A stretch of 23,548 bases of DNA from Oscillospiraceae bacterium. Lineage in GTDB: Bacteria; Bacillota; Clostridia; Oscillospirales; Ruminococcaceae. How positions within the stretch are numbered: position 1 is the stretch's first letter; each line of letters opens with the position of its first letter. The position numbers and the translations under genes were made by a program. The stretch is from positions 1-23,548 of the forward strand of contig CAADWC010000243.1 of assembly GCA_900752625.1 (NCBI GenBank). Direction: 5' to 3'. Under the pieces are notes generated by a model, which saw nothing but the letters and a program-made list of their open reading frames with translations, ran no database searches and was not told the origin of the DNA. Positions 1-9,043 of this stretch are shown here, one piece after another.

Positions 1-2
1 AG

Positions 3-1400
3 AAGGCGGCATTAAAGATAGTCCGCAATTACGACAGCGATGACATTCAGGATATTTCAAGACAGCTTGCATTTGACAACAGCATGTGTATAGTTATCCT
101 TGACGACCTGGGAAACGTAAAGCTTTTTGAAAACAATATCGGAAGCTTTTCGTATTTCAACAACGACCTGCAAAACAATTTCGGAATTTTTCTGTTTAAG
201 CTGAAAAACGAATTTAACAGCTCCGATGAAAAGTATATCACTAAGATCCATCAGAACGAGCATTTCAAAAGCAAGGAAATATTCTTCTGCACAGATATAC
301 AAAGCGAAAGTTCAGACGATCCGCTTTATCTTTTTATTGAAAGTTCGGTTGCTCCTATCGATTCAACAGTCAATATAATCAGGGAGCAGCTTATCTATAT
401 TACTATAATTCTTTTTGAACTTGCATTTATTGTAACAATGTATATCTCCAAAAGACTTTCCCGCCCGATAGTTGAAATAACAAAAACAGCTAAGAAATTC
501 GGTTCCGGAGACTATACGGTAGAATTCAAAGCCGGAGGCTACAGGGAGATCGAAGAGCTTTCCAAGGTGCTTGACAATGCGAAGAACGAGATCCAAAAGG
601 TTTCAGACCTGAGGAAAGACCTTATCGCCAACATATCTCACGATCTGAGAACGCCGCTTACTATGGTAAAGGCTTATGCGGAAATGATAAGAGATTTGTC
701 GGGAGACAATCCCCAGAAGCGGAACGAGCATGTTCAGATCATTATCGACGAGGCGGACAGGCTTTCTAATCTTGTAAACAATATTCTGGAGCTGTCAAAG
801 CTTGAAAGCGGAAATATAGAGCTTGATCTGTCGGATTTCTCGGTACATGAGAAGATCCGCGACGTTCTGACGCGCTACACTCTTCTGATAGAAAACGACG
901 GCTACGATATTCAGTTCATCGAAGATGAAGACCGGATTATAAGAGCCGATATTGAAAAGCTTGATCAGGTTATGTACAACTTTATAAACAATGCCGTAAA
1001 CTACTGCGGCGATGACAAGCGTATACGCATAAAGCAGATCAACAAGCCTTCCTGTGTAAGAATTGAGATCATCGACAACGGCAGGGGGATTTCGAAAGAA
1101 TTGCTTCCGCTGATATTCGACCGTTATTACCGCGACGCCAAATACAAGCGCGACGTAATAGGCACGGGACTCGGACTTTCTATCTGCAAGGAGATACTGA
1201 AAAAGCACGGGTTTGCTTTCGGAGTGCAGTCGGAGGAAGGAAAGGGCTCTACCTTCTGGTTCGAGGCAAAGCTTGCTCCAACAAAAAAGAGCGACAAGCA
1301 CAGCCAGAATAAAAAACCGCTTACCTATCTTCCTGCCCAGACCAAAGAACAGGTTATGGCTGAAGAAGCCAAAAACCGTCAGGAAAAAGAAAACCCATAG
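3..1400 (+). CDS. Sensor histidine kinase, 5' end outside the window
   Basis: Membrane sensor kinase of a two-component system; it would autophosphorylate a histidine and pass the phosphate to a response regulator, probably encoded just upstream, outside the window. The frame is open from base 3, so the first in-frame ATG (base 84) is probably internal. Counting from that ATG: an extracytoplasmic sensor segment to about residue 98, one membrane helix at 103-121, a HAMP-like linker at 122-175, a HisKA box ISHDLRTP with the phospho-acceptor His at 186 (codon 639-641), then a HATPase_c domain with an N box (FINNAVNY), G1 box (DNGRGIS), F box (FDRYYR) and G2 box (GTGLGLS). The last 35 or so residues are a charged, probably disordered tail. 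The stop is followed by a strong terminator. The signal sensed cannot be told from the sequence. Confidence 0.93.
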   Translation, partial: KAALKIVRNYDSDDIQDISRQLAFDNSMCIVILDDLGNVKLFENNIGSFSYFNNDLQNNFGIFLFKLKNEFNSSDEKYITKIHQNEHFKSKEIFFCTDIQSESSDDPLYLFIESSVAPIDSTVNIIREQLIYITIILFELAFIVTMYISKRLSRPIVEITKTAKKFGSGDYTVEFKAGGYREIEELSKVLDNAKNEIQKVSDLRKDLIANISHDLRTPLTMVKAYAEMIRDLSGDNPQKRNEHVQIIIDEADRLSNLVNNILELSKLESGNIELDLSDFSVHEKIRDVLTRYTLLIENDGYDIQFIEDEDRIIRADIEKLDQVMYNFINNAVNYCGDDKRIRIKQINKPSCVRIEIIDNGRGISKELLPLIFDRYYRDAKYKRDVIGTGLGLSICKEILKKHGFAFGVQSEEGKGSTFWFEAKLAPTKKSDKHSQNKKPLTYLPAQTKEQVMAEEAKNRQEKENP

Positions 1401-1432
1401 CTGCGACTGTCCGGCAATAGTGTAAAAATTGC

Positions 1433-1473
1433 AATACCGCGCTGATCCTCCGATAGATCAGCGCGGTATTTTT
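1433..1473. terminator. Bidirectional intrinsic terminator
   Basis: A perfect 15-bp stem (1433-1447 with 1456-1470) and 8-nt loop is followed by Ts on the plus strand and by a T run on the minus strand (AAAAA at 1424-1428 read in reverse). It lies between the converging histidine kinase and CHAP-protein genes and can serve both. Confidence 0.88.
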
Positions 1474-1516
1474 CTGTAAACGGCAATCATATAATTGCAC
1501 GCTCCGTATTCATATC

Positions 1517-3688
1517 TCAGCCCTTTACTTTTATCACATCTGAGCAGATCCCATACTGTTTTTTACCTCCGACATTCTTAAACGCTCTTACCTTTATGTA
1601 ATTCCAGCCCGAATAAGAAGATATTTTCTGCGATACCGACGCAGGATCGTTTATTGTTTTTGCCAGAGTGAACGAACCCTCTTTACCTGTTTTTGATATA
1701 TATATCTGATATCCGGACGAATTTTTCTGAAGATTCCATTTTACCTTGATGCCGTTTCCTGATTTTACAGCGGACGCTTTGGTTTTAAGCGGATTTGTAA
1801 CGGCGCTTATAGCTCCCGTAGCTTTGCCGTAATATATTGTCTTATCCTTGCTGTAATAAGCTCTAACCTTGTATTTGTAGGCGGTGCAGGAAGCAAGCGA
1901 CGAATCCTTGTAGGAATTTGTTTTAACGTCAGCTATTCTTTTGTATGTCTTGGCGGAAGCATCATACCTATAAACGTAATATCCGCTTGCTCCGCTGTAT
2001 TTGCTCCATGTAAGATTTATGTAATTGCCTCCGGTCTTAGAAACCTTTGCGTTTTTAAGCTCCGACGGACAGATCTTAAACGTAAGCTTTTTGGTTCCGT
2101 TATAAAGCCCTTTGCCCTTTACGGTAACCTGAGCGGTTCCGGTGTTTACGTTTGCCGAATAGGTTACGGTATAATCCGTTCCCTTAACAAGTTTTTTGCT
2201 TCCGTTTTTAATTGTTACTTCAGGCTTCAAAGCGCTTCCGGTATAATACTGGTCGGCGATTTTTTCAAACGTCATATCTGCAATATCATCGGTAACTGTT
2301 ACGCTGCACTTAGCCGTTTTTCCTCCGGATGTCTTAGCCGTTATAGTTGCAGTACCGGCGCCCTTTCCTACCACCTTTCCATTTGAAACGGCGGCAGTAT
2401 TTTTATTGCTTGACAACCAGGTTACCTCGTCCGTAACATCAGAACCTTTAAGGGTATGCTCAAGCCTGGCGCTTTGCCCCTTTTCAATTGTAATGCTCTG
2501 AACGTTCAAAGAAATTCCCGTTGCCGGGGAAATTTTGACCGTTACTCCCTTATCGGAGCTGTTTCCGTATGTATCGTAGGCGTATATATAGGTGTTATAT
2601 TCGCCTGTTTCGTTGTTGTGATCTGCCGTGCTTACATAGAACGCAGCCTTCGAGCCGTTTACATCACCGTCGGAAACGGTTCCTGAGGCCCAGTTTTTGT
2701 CAAGATCGTCCGTTGAATTTTTTGTAGTCCAGGTCGGGAATTTAACGCTTTCTATCTCCGAGTTGTCGGAAACCGTACAGGTAACGGTATATCCCTTTGC
2801 GGTTATTCCCGATATCTTTATATTGGATATTTTAGGCGGCGTAGTGTCAATATAGGTGCTCAGCGTCTTTGAAGACATATTTCCGTATTTATCGTACGCT
2901 CTGATTATTGTGACGTAAGTATCGTCAAGATTTCCGAAATCTGAAGTTTTTACCGTTCCCGAAACATACTTGGACGGACTGTATACGGTGCTCCATTTAA
3001 TGGTGCTTTTGCCCTTGGATTTGGGATATGTGCCGAACTTTACATACGAAACCTCGGTATTATCGGTAACATTGGCGGAAACCGTATATCCGCTTGCCGA
3101 TATCTTTGAAGCCTTGGCATTTGATATTGTCGGAGCGGACTGATCCAGCTTCTGCTCCTCGCCGTCGATATACAGCCTGTAGTAATAATTTTCAGAGGCG
3201 GTGCATTTTCTGTTTATTCTGGTAACAAGCTTTCCTGTCGAATAATCGTTCCATTTGTAATTCTGTTCTATCAGCGTTACCTCGCTGCCGTTTACTTCCT
3301 TGACGATAGCGACATGAGTATAGTCTTTATTCTGCATGATATCCCCCGGCAGAGGATTTTTAACTGTTTTAAGCTCAACGCTGTGACCGTACATTGAAAC
3401 CGACGGTTTATCGTCTACCATATTTATATTATAAACCGTTACGCCGTATATCTTGGAATAAAATCTTGATACGTAGCTTGCACAGCAGTAATAGCCGGTA
3501 TTGCTTTTATAGGTAACATATTCTGCGTCTATACCCTGAAACGTATCGACAACCTGACCGTCTTTGGTTATCTCAACGATCTGTTCATCGTAGGCAAGAG
3601 TTTCTGTCGTACAGAAATCGGCAAATAAAGTAAATATCATACATAAAGCGCAGATAAAAGCCGGTATTCTTTTCAGTGGTGTCGTCAT
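1517..3688 (-). CDS. Secreted CHAP-like multidomain protein (probable cell-wall hydrolase)
   Basis: 723 residues with an N-terminal signal peptide (hydrophobic stretch about 8-24). Residues 58-175 resemble a CHAP/NlpC-type cysteine amidase or endopeptidase: Cys68/Cys69 in YYCCASYV as nucleophile, PLPGDIM, His125 in YTHVAIV, and a Glu/Asn pair near 141-143 (LIEQNY). Two repeats of about 100 residues follow (185-287 and 288-390), each starting with a 'GYTV..V.DN.E...VKF' pattern and ending with a 'YG' turn, like GBS Bsp-like repeats. Then come a BIG2-type Ig fold (392-468), a 70-residue beta domain with Y.G.A..P.VT (470-543), and two fibronectin III-like domains (545-632, 633-723). No sortase motif, dockerin or C-terminal membrane helix is present, so it is probably secreted and held by its repeats. 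The start has an AAAGGA ribosome site 9 nt upstream. Peptidoglycan cleavage is inferred from the family; CHAP assignment rests on motifs only. Confidence 0.85.
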   Translation of the reverse strand: MTTPLKRIPAFICALCMIFTLFADFCTTETLAYDEQIVEITKDGQVVDTFQGIDAEYVTYKSNTGYYCCASYVSRFYSKIYGVTVYNINMVDDKPSVSMYGHSVELKTVKNPLPGDIMQNKDYTHVAIVKEVNGSEVTLIEQNYKWNDYSTGKLVTRINRKCTASENYYYRLYIDGEEQKLDQSAPTISNAKASKISASGYTVSANVTDNTEVSYVKFGTYPKSKGKSTIKWSTVYSPSKYVSGTVKTSDFGNLDDTYVTIIRAYDKYGNMSSKTLSTYIDTTPPKISNIKISGITAKGYTVTCTVSDNSEIESVKFPTWTTKNSTDDLDKNWASGTVSDGDVNGSKAAFYVSTADHNNETGEYNTYIYAYDTYGNSSDKGVTVKISPATGISLNVQSITIEKGQSARLEHTLKGSDVTDEVTWLSSNKNTAAVSNGKVVGKGAGTATITAKTSGGKTAKCSVTVTDDIADMTFEKIADQYYTGSALKPEVTIKNGSKKLVKGTDYTVTYSANVNTGTAQVTVKGKGLYNGTKKLTFKICPSELKNAKVSKTGGNYINLTWSKYSGASGYYVYRYDASAKTYKRIADVKTNSYKDSSLASCTAYKYKVRAYYSKDKTIYYGKATGAISAVTNPLKTKASAVKSGNGIKVKWNLQKNSSGYQIYISKTGKEGSFTLAKTINDPASVSQKISSYSGWNYIKVRAFKNVGGKKQYGICSDVIKVKG

Positions 3689-3745
3689 CTCAGGTCATCC
3701 TTTCATCAGCATTAACTGTTTAAATAAACAGCGGAAACTAAATTA

Positions 3746-3774
3746 ATAATATCACAAAGGTTACAAAATGGCAA
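3746..3774 (-). promoter_or_regulatory. Sigma-A-type promoter of the CHAP protein gene
   Basis: Reading the minus strand, TTGCCA, a 17-nt spacer and TATTAT preceded by TGA (extended -10). It sits about 60 nt upstream of the start codon. The surrounding 3775-3969 stretch holds no gene; it has a short GCCGC/GCGGC dyad near 3869 without a T run. Confidence 0.6.
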
Positions 3775-3969
3775 CAGAATTTGTACCTCTTCTACGTTTT
3801 GCACTAATACATTTAGTTATTTCGCACAAAGATATCCCCATAAACAGGGATTTTATCTTCCATTGCCGCAAATCGCCGCAGTTAAGCGGCATATTACAAA
3901 TTGTAACTTTATCTGTCCGCTGATGAAATGATTGACGGGGTCAAAGGGCTTTATTCAGCTTTTGGTAAA

Positions 3970-4674
3970 TTATTTTCTCATATTATTCCTTATTATTTTC
4001 CATTCCGGACAGTACCTCCCTACAAGGCTCCAGAAATCACTGCTGTGGTTCATATGAACAAGATGGCAAAGCTCATGGATGATAACATAATCGATGCACT
4101 CCATATCAAAATAGGCAATGTTTATATTGATAGATATCTTTCTGTCAGACGAGCATCTTCCCCAGCTGCTTTTCAGATGCTTTACGCAAACGCTTTCCGG
4201 ATAAAGTCCGGTAACCGAAGTCAGATATCTGACCCTTTCAAAAATAATCTCCGTGGCTTTTTCCTCGGCTGCACGTTCTGCCTGGGCTTTTACATAATTC
4301 TCGGTGTACCCTCTGTTCACCGAAATTTTAAGCGTGTCGTTCTCAAAAAAAGGCTTGAAATACTTCTCGCTGTAAACAAGAGAAATAAAAAAGCACTGTC
4401 CTCCCAGAAAAATACTGTCTCCCTCTTCATATCCGGTAAAGCCCGTTTTTACGGTATGAGATTTCTGAAGATTTTTTATTATCCAGCCTGATTTCAGTCT
4501 GAGAAACTCCTCAGCACGGTCTGTACTGCAGCCTGCCGGCAGTTTTACCACGACTCTGCCGTCTTTGATGCATATATACATATTCCTGCGTTTCCCGCAG
4601 TCAAGAATATAAGAAAGCTCCCGACCGTTTTCAAGAGTGACCGTTCTTTCCTGCAATTGTCCCAAATCTACCAC
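3970..4674 (-). CDS. YgjP/DUF45-family zinc metallopeptidase
   Basis: 234 residues matching the YgjP-like (DUF45, M48-related) cytosolic metallopeptidase family. The C-terminal half has the family signature: SSWGRCSS (169-176), then the zinc site HELCH at 200-204 and the third ligand region MNHSSDFW with His210. The substrate of this family is not established; the SprT-like fold suggests a protease. The longest frame starts at GTG 4674, but that GTG lies inside AGGTGG, itself a good ribosome site placed 5 nt before an in-frame TTG (codon 4, 4663-4665). The true start may therefore be the TTG, giving 231 residues. The gene stands alone: a terminator at 4734-4763 separates it from the gene upstream. 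Confidence 0.87.
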   Translation of the reverse strand: MVDLGQLQERTVTLENGRELSYILDCGKRRNMYICIKDGRVVVKLPAGCSTDRAEEFLRLKSGWIIKNLQKSHTVKTGFTGYEEGDSIFLGGQCFFISLVYSEKYFKPFFENDTLKISVNRGYTENYVKAQAERAAEEKATEIIFERVRYLTSVTGLYPESVCVKHLKSSWGRCSSDRKISININIAYFDMECIDYVIIHELCHLVHMNHSSDFWSLVGRYCPEWKIIRNNMRK

Positions 4675-4695
4675 CTGTTCTTATATCAGTATTCA

Positions 4696-4725
4696 GGCAA
4701 TACCTCACAATGATTGTGAGTTGCC
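4696..4725. repeat. Imperfect dyad upstream of the YgjP-family gene
   Basis: CTCACAA-TGA-TTGTGAG (4704-4720) flanked by GGCAA/TTGCC with a 3-nt bulge. No T run follows on either strand, so it is more likely an operator or leader hairpin for the minus-strand metallopeptidase gene than a terminator. Confidence 0.4.
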
Positions 4726-4733
4726 GTCTTTAT

Positions 4734-4763
4734 CAAAAACAACGGGCGGATCGCTCCGCCCGT
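4734..4763 (-). terminator. Intrinsic terminator after the SH3 membrane protein
   Basis: Nine-bp GC-rich stem (4742-4750 with 4755-4763, loop TCGC) followed on the minus strand by TGTTTTT. It lies 54 nt past the stop of the gene at 4817-5395. Confidence 0.85.
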
Positions 4764-4816
4764 CTTATTTCAGTAATCTGATCAATATAGCTTGTCCGGA
4801 AGTGATCCGACCGTGT

Positions 4817-5395
4817 TCAGTATATCGGGGTATCCGACAGGTATCCCTCGTAAACATATCCCGTCAGCTGACCGTCAATATTCATAAAGGTAATCAGGCA
4901 ATACCCGTCAATATCTCTCTCCAGTACCGTTACCTCAATATTAGGCGACATACAAACTATCTGCTCCGCATCCTTATTCGGTTCGGTGCGCAGGTAAGCA
5001 TATTCGGTGATATAAGCCTTTTCCTCCTGAGCCTCAGCGATACTGCTTTCGTCTGTGCTTTCGGAGCTGACGGAAGCTTCTGAATCATCTGTTCCTCCCG
5101 ACTGAGAATCGGTTTGCGAACTGTTTTCATCCGCTCCGCTGTCATGATTGCCGGTTTCGGAATCTGTCTTTGATTCAGCGGAGACTTCCGTCTGAGCTGC
5201 CGACATTTCAGGTGAAACTGTCCCAGTATAAAGCCCGTCCGGAACCGATGAAGAATTGCTTTTAAACAAGCCTTTGGCAAGCACAAATATAACGCATAGT
5301 ACAAAAACGCCTACAACTATTATAGCGGCGACGCTCATAATATTTCCCGATCTTAAAGCGTCCTTTTTATCGCCGTTTTTATTACCGTTACTCAT
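4817..5395 (-). CDS. Membrane-anchored protein with extracellular SH3-like domain
   Basis: 192 residues. A charged N-terminus is followed by a single membrane helix at about 19-41, then an 85-residue linker very rich in Ser, Asp, Glu and Thr (about 45-130), and a C-terminal bacterial SH3-like domain (about 131-190: YAYLRTEPNKDAEQIV, then a GYCLI strand and GYVYEGYLS). The topology suggests a cytoplasmic N-terminus and a wall-binding or protein-binding SH3 domain held away from the membrane by a flexible linker. No catalytic domain is visible, so it could be a targeting or scaffolding protein; the exact role is unknown. It has its own consensus promoter and terminator, so it is monocistronic. 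The AAAGGA ribosome site is rather far from the ATG (about 13 nt). Confidence 0.85.
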   Translation of the reverse strand: MSNGNKNGDKKDALRSGNIMSVAAIIVVGVFVLCVIFVLAKGLFKSNSSSVPDGLYTGTVSPEMSAAQTEVSAESKTDSETGNHDSGADENSSQTDSQSGGTDDSEASVSSESTDESSIAEAQEEKAYITEYAYLRTEPNKDAEQIVCMSPNIEVTVLERDIDGYCLITFMNIDGQLTGYVYEGYLSDTPIY

Positions 5396-5448
5396 TATGT
5401 AAAATCATTCCTTTTTCAGCGTTTAACACTTCAAATTTACATATAAAT

Positions 5449-5477
5449 ATTATATATGCAAACCCTGCTTTTGTCAA
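5449..5477 (-). promoter_or_regulatory. Consensus sigma-A promoter of the SH3 protein gene
   Basis: TTGACA, a 17-nt spacer and TATAAT on the minus strand, both hexamers perfect; about 54 nt upstream of the ATG. The rest of 5478-5573 shows no gene. Confidence 0.8.
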
Positions 5478-5573
5478 GGTTGATGATTATACCGCCGCAG
5501 AAATCAAATCGTAAATGACAAGGAATATTTTTGATTTCAGACAAGCCGTACGCTTGCGTTTTGACAAAGCTAC

Positions 5574-5603
5574 AACAAAAACGGACGACATCAGGTCGTC
5601 CGT
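5574..5603 (-). terminator. Intrinsic terminator after the PurF-like gene
   Basis: Nine-bp stem (5581-5589 with 5595-5603) followed on the minus strand by a TTTTTG run; 35 nt past the stop codon at 5638. Confidence 0.87.
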
Positions 5604-5637
5604 CTTTGTTATGAATTTGTTTTGATGTGCAGCTACC

Positions 5638-7077
5638 CTATTCCTTTCCGCTCCAGCAGTAAGTGCACAGGCAGTCGGGATCTATTCCTATTGATTTTAT
5701 CATATCGTCAAGGCGGTGATAGCGCAGAGTGGTAAAGTTCAGTTCTTTTCTTATTTCTTCAAGCATCTCCTGATAATTACGGCTGTTGGGATCGGCATAA
5801 TCCATCAGTACTTCCTGAGAAACGTTATCTCCCTCGCGTCTTGCGATAACGCGCCTTGCGATAAGATCCATCTCGGAGGAGGAACGCGAGAAGTTGAGAT
5901 ATTTGCAGCCGAAAAGCAGCGGCGGACAAGCGGGACGGATATGGACTTCTCTTGCTCCGCTGTTATAAAGAAATTCGGTGGTTTCTCTCAATTGGGTTCC
6001 TCTTACTATCGAATCATCAATAAGCAGCAGGCTTTTGTCCTTTATAAGAGAATCCACGGGTATAAGCTTCATTTTGGCGATACGGTTTCTCTGCGACTGA
6101 TTAGGCGGCATAAAGGAGCGCGGCCAGGTGGGAGTATACTTGATGAAAGGACGTGCGAAAGGGATCTTTGAATAATTTGAATAGCCGATAGCATGAGCCG
6201 TTCCCGAGTCCGGAACTCCGGCAACAAGATCCGGGGAGACGTTATCCCTTTGCGCCAGCATTGCGCCGCAGTTATACCTCATCTGCTCAACGCTTACACC
6301 TTCGTAGGAGGAGCACGGATAGCCGTAATAAACCCAGAGGAAAGAACAGATCTTCATTTTCTTCTGCGGCTTGGATACAGTTTCCACTCCGTCCGGAGAA
6401 ACAAAGACTATCTCGGCAGGTCCAAGCTCTCTCAGATGCGAATAGCCAAGGTTAAGGTATGCGAAGGATTCAAACGAAACGCACCAACCGGTGTCCTTCT
6501 GTCCGAGAGCTACGGGTGTTCTTCCCAGCTTGTCCCTTGCGGCGTAAATACCCTTGCTTGTCATAAGAAGCAGGGTCATTGAGCCGTCGACTATTTCCTG
6601 AACGTATCGTATTCCGTCTATAATTGAATCCTTCTGATTTATAACGGCGGCGATCAGCTCGGTAGCGTTGACCTCTCCTCCGCTCATTTCCAGAAAGTGA
6701 GTATGACCGTTTTTATACACAAGATCCAGAAGCTCGTCGGTATTGTTTATTTTTCCCACAGTAGTAATGGCGTAGGTGCCCAGATGCGAGCGAACCATAA
6801 GAGGCTGAGGCTCGTAATCTGAAATACAGCCTATTCCCATTGTTCCGCTCATGGAATTTACGTCGTCGGCAAATTTGGTCCTGAACGGCGAGTTTTCAAT
6901 ATTGTGAATAGCCCTGTCAAAACCTTTTTCACCGTACATTACCATACCGGCGCGCCTTGTTCCCAGGTGAGAATGGTAATCTGTTCCGTAAAAAACGTCG
7001 TATACGCAGTTTGAAGAATCTGTGTTATCCGCACAGCCGCAGCGGTTCTTTGTAACCGCACCGAAAAATCCTCCCAT
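5638..7077 (-). CDS. PurF-like amidophosphoribosyltransferase homologue without the Ntn cysteine
   Basis: 479 residues with the two-domain plan of glutamine PRPP amidotransferase. The C-terminal half is well kept: ICSFLWVYYGYPCSS (243-257, equivalent to the PurF 'CIFEY.YFARPDS' block), GVPDSGTAHA (287-296), the PRPP loop LLIDDSIVRGTQ (351-362), ACPPL (383-387) and the C-terminal CTYCWSG, whose cysteines with Cys384 and Cys245/255 could bind an Fe-S cluster as in Bacillus-type PurF. The N-terminal half is degenerate as a class II glutaminase: the chain starts MGGFFG where active enzymes have MCGI, and the usual RYST and HNGN motifs are read as CISD and VGKIN. The ATG is fixed by an AGGTGG site 8 nt upstream, so no hidden upstream Cys start is likely. 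No other purine gene is nearby. It is probably a paralogue with ammonia-dependent or altered function rather than the housekeeping purF. Confidence 0.85.
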   Translation of the reverse strand: MGGFFGAVTKNRCGCADNTDSSNCVYDVFYGTDYHSHLGTRRAGMVMYGEKGFDRAIHNIENSPFRTKFADDVNSMSGTMGIGCISDYEPQPLMVRSHLGTYAITTVGKINNTDELLDLVYKNGHTHFLEMSGGEVNATELIAAVINQKDSIIDGIRYVQEIVDGSMTLLLMTSKGIYAARDKLGRTPVALGQKDTGWCVSFESFAYLNLGYSHLRELGPAEIVFVSPDGVETVSKPQKKMKICSFLWVYYGYPCSSYEGVSVEQMRYNCGAMLAQRDNVSPDLVAGVPDSGTAHAIGYSNYSKIPFARPFIKYTPTWPRSFMPPNQSQRNRIAKMKLIPVDSLIKDKSLLLIDDSIVRGTQLRETTEFLYNSGAREVHIRPACPPLLFGCKYLNFSRSSSEMDLIARRVIARREGDNVSQEVLMDYADPNSRNYQEMLEEIRKELNFTTLRYHRLDDMIKSIGIDPDCLCTYCWSGKE

Positions 7078-7182
7078 TATTTTTTACCACCTTATAAATT
7101 ATTTAAGGCAGTACCATGTAAAACCGTCAGGTACAGCCTTTATAAACCGGAAAATACTTCCGAGTCGATAAGCTACAAATTT

Positions 7183-7211
7183 ATTATAACTCATAAAAAT
7201 CCGATTTTCAT
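7183..7211 (-). promoter_or_regulatory. Probable promoter of the PurF-like gene
   Basis: ATGAAA, 17-nt spacer, perfect TATAAT on the minus strand, giving a leader of about 100 nt. It is divergent from the fhs promoter at 7276-7304. I see no recognisable purine riboswitch in the leader. Confidence 0.5.
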
Positions 7212-7275
7212 TATATATTTGTAAATTATCGCATTTCGTTTAACAAGCATGGCGGTAAAAATTTATAAAAACTAC

Positions 7276-7304
7276 TGGAAAAAAGGCCGGATATGTGATA
7301 TAAT
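7276..7304 (+). promoter_or_regulatory. Probable fhs promoter
   Basis: TGGAAA, 17-nt spacer and TATAAT with an extended -10 (TGA just before it). The start codon lies about 55 nt beyond the expected transcription start. Confidence 0.6.
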
Positions 7305-7363
7305 AAAAAACGCATGGATTATGCTGTTATATATATGAGTAAATTTTGAAAGGGTGTTCTTAA

Positions 7364-9043
7364 ATGCTGTCTGATATTGAGATCGCAAAGCAGGCGAAAA
7401 TGAAAAAAATAACGGAAATTGCCGCTGAGCTGGGAATTTCCGAGGATTATCTGGAGCCTTACGGTCATTACAAGGCAAAGCTTTCCGAAGAGCTGTTTAC
7501 CAAACTGAAGGATAAAGAGGACGGCAGGCTTATACTTGTAACCGCAATCAATCCCACACCGGCGGGAGAGGGCAAGACCACTGTTTCCGTCGGGCTTGCG
7601 CAGTCTATGGCGAAGATCGGCAAAAAGGCGATTCTTGCGTTGAGAGAGCCGTCGCTTGGACCGGTTTTCGGTATAAAGGGAGGTGCTGCCGGAGGAGGCT
7701 ATGCGCAGGTCGTTCCTATGGAGGATATAAATCTTCATTTTACGGGAGATATGCACGCGATTACCGCCGCAAATAATCTTCTCTGCGCGCTTATAGATAA
7801 CTCTATGCATCAGGGAAACCCTCTTAATATAGACCCGCGGAGAATTCTGTTCAAGCGCTGTCTTGACATGAACGACAGGGCGCTGAGAAATATAGTTATC
7901 GGCTTGGGCTCAAAGATAAACGGAATCCCCAGGGAGGACGGCTTCCAGATAACCGTTGCGTCGGAGATCATGGCCATTTTATGTCTTGCCTCCGATCTGG
8001 CCGATTTAAAGGCAAGACTTGAAAGAATACTTGTCGGCTATACCTATGATAATAAGCCCGTTTATGCGAAGGAGTTAAACGGCTGCGGAGCAATGGCGGC
8101 TCTGCTTAAGGACGCTTTGAAGCCGAATCTGGTCCAGACGCTTGAAAATACTCCCGCAATAATGCACGGCGGTCCCTTTGCAAATATTGCTCATGGATGC
8201 AATTCCGTACGGGCCACAAAGCTGGGACTGAAGCTTGCGGATTACTGCATAACCGAAGCGGGCTTCGGCTCGGACCTGGGAGCGGAAAAATTCTTCGATA
8301 TAAAATGCCGGTTTGCCGGATTAAAGCCAAGCTGCGTTGTGCTTGTGGCGACGATACGAGCGCTTAAATACAACGGCGGAGTTCCTAAGAGCGAGCTTAC
8401 CGAGGAAAATGTCGGAGCGCTCAGAAAGGGCATCGTTAATCTTAAAACTCATATTGAGAATATGCATAAATTCGGCGTTCCGGTGGTAGTTGCAATAAAC
8501 CGTTTCCAGTCGGATACGGAGGCTGAAATCGCTGTTATCGAGGAAACCTGCCGTGAAATGGGGGTAGAGTTTTCGCTTGCCGAAATTTTTGCAAAAGGCG
8601 GCGACGGCGGAACGGAGCTTGCTCAAAAGGTCTGCGATACCATTGAACGCTGCGGCGGCTGTATGACGGATTTCAAGCCGATTTACGACGAGAAGCTGAC
8701 CATAAAGGAAAAGCTTGATATTCTGGCAAGAGAAATCTACAGAGCCGACGGAGTGGTTTATACCGCTCAGGCTGAAAAGGCTATTGCTCAGATCGAGGAG
8801 CTTGGCTTCGGGGACATACCGGTATGCGTTGCAAAGACCCAGTATTCCCTGTCGGACGATCCTGCGAAGCTGGGCAAGCCGGAGAATTTCAGCATCACAG
8901 TAAGGGATCTGCGGCTGTCATCGGGCGCCGGCTTTGTGGTGGCTTATACCGGCGATATTATGACAATGCCGGGTCTGCCTAAGGTTCCTGCCGCCAACAG
9001 GATCGACGTTGACAACGACGGAAATATTTACGGGCTGTTCTAG
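7364..9043 (+). CDS. fhs: Formate-tetrahydrofolate ligase
   Basis: Full-length 559-residue cytosolic enzyme that joins formate to tetrahydrofolate using ATP, giving 10-formyl-THF for purine, formyl-Met and one-carbon (or acetogenic) metabolism. Visible family marks are the nucleotide-binding loop TPAGEGKTT (65-73), [22 protein letters not shown] in pieces from 93, [14 protein letters not shown] (about 119-132), and the C-terminal [16 protein letters not shown] block. The ATG is preceded by AAAGGGTG at a normal distance. It is transcribed from its own promoter and is probably monocistronic, ended by the long hairpin at 9163-9230. Divergent placement next to a PurF-like gene may reflect shared one-carbon/nucleotide demand, but this is inference. 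Confidence 0.98.
   Translation: MLSDIEIAKQAKMKKITEIAAELGISEDYLEPYGHYKAKLSEELFTKLKDKEDGRLILVTAINPTPAGEGKTTVSVGLAQSMAKIGKKAILALREPSLGPVFGIKGGAAGGGYAQVVPMEDINLHFTGDMHAITAANNLLCALIDNSMHQGNPLNIDPRRILFKRCLDMNDRALRNIVIGLGSKINGIPREDGFQITVASEIMAILCLASDLADLKARLERILVGYTYDNKPVYAKELNGCGAMAALLKDALKPNLVQTLENTPAIMHGGPFANIAHGCNSVRATKLGLKLADYCITEAGFGSDLGAEKFFDIKCRFAGLKPSCVVLVATIRALKYNGGVPKSELTEENVGALRKGIVNLKTHIENMHKFGVPVVVAINRFQSDTEAEIAVIEETCREMGVEFSLAEIFAKGGDGGTELAQKVCDTIERCGGCMTDFKPIYDEKLTIKEKLDILAREIYRADGVVYTAQAEKAIAQIEELGFGDIPVCVAKTQYSLSDDPAKLGKPENFSITVRDLRLSSGAGFVVAYTGDIMTMPGLPKVPAANRIDVDNDGNIYGLF

Noticed and set aside
3928..4491. 187-codon open frame on the plus strand opposite the YgjP-family gene
   Set aside because: The minus frame contains the HELCH zinc site and family signature; the plus frame has none.
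5638..7077. Housekeeping purF
   Set aside because: The glutaminase nucleophile and substrate motifs are missing and no other purine genes are adjacent, so only a PurF-like name is given.
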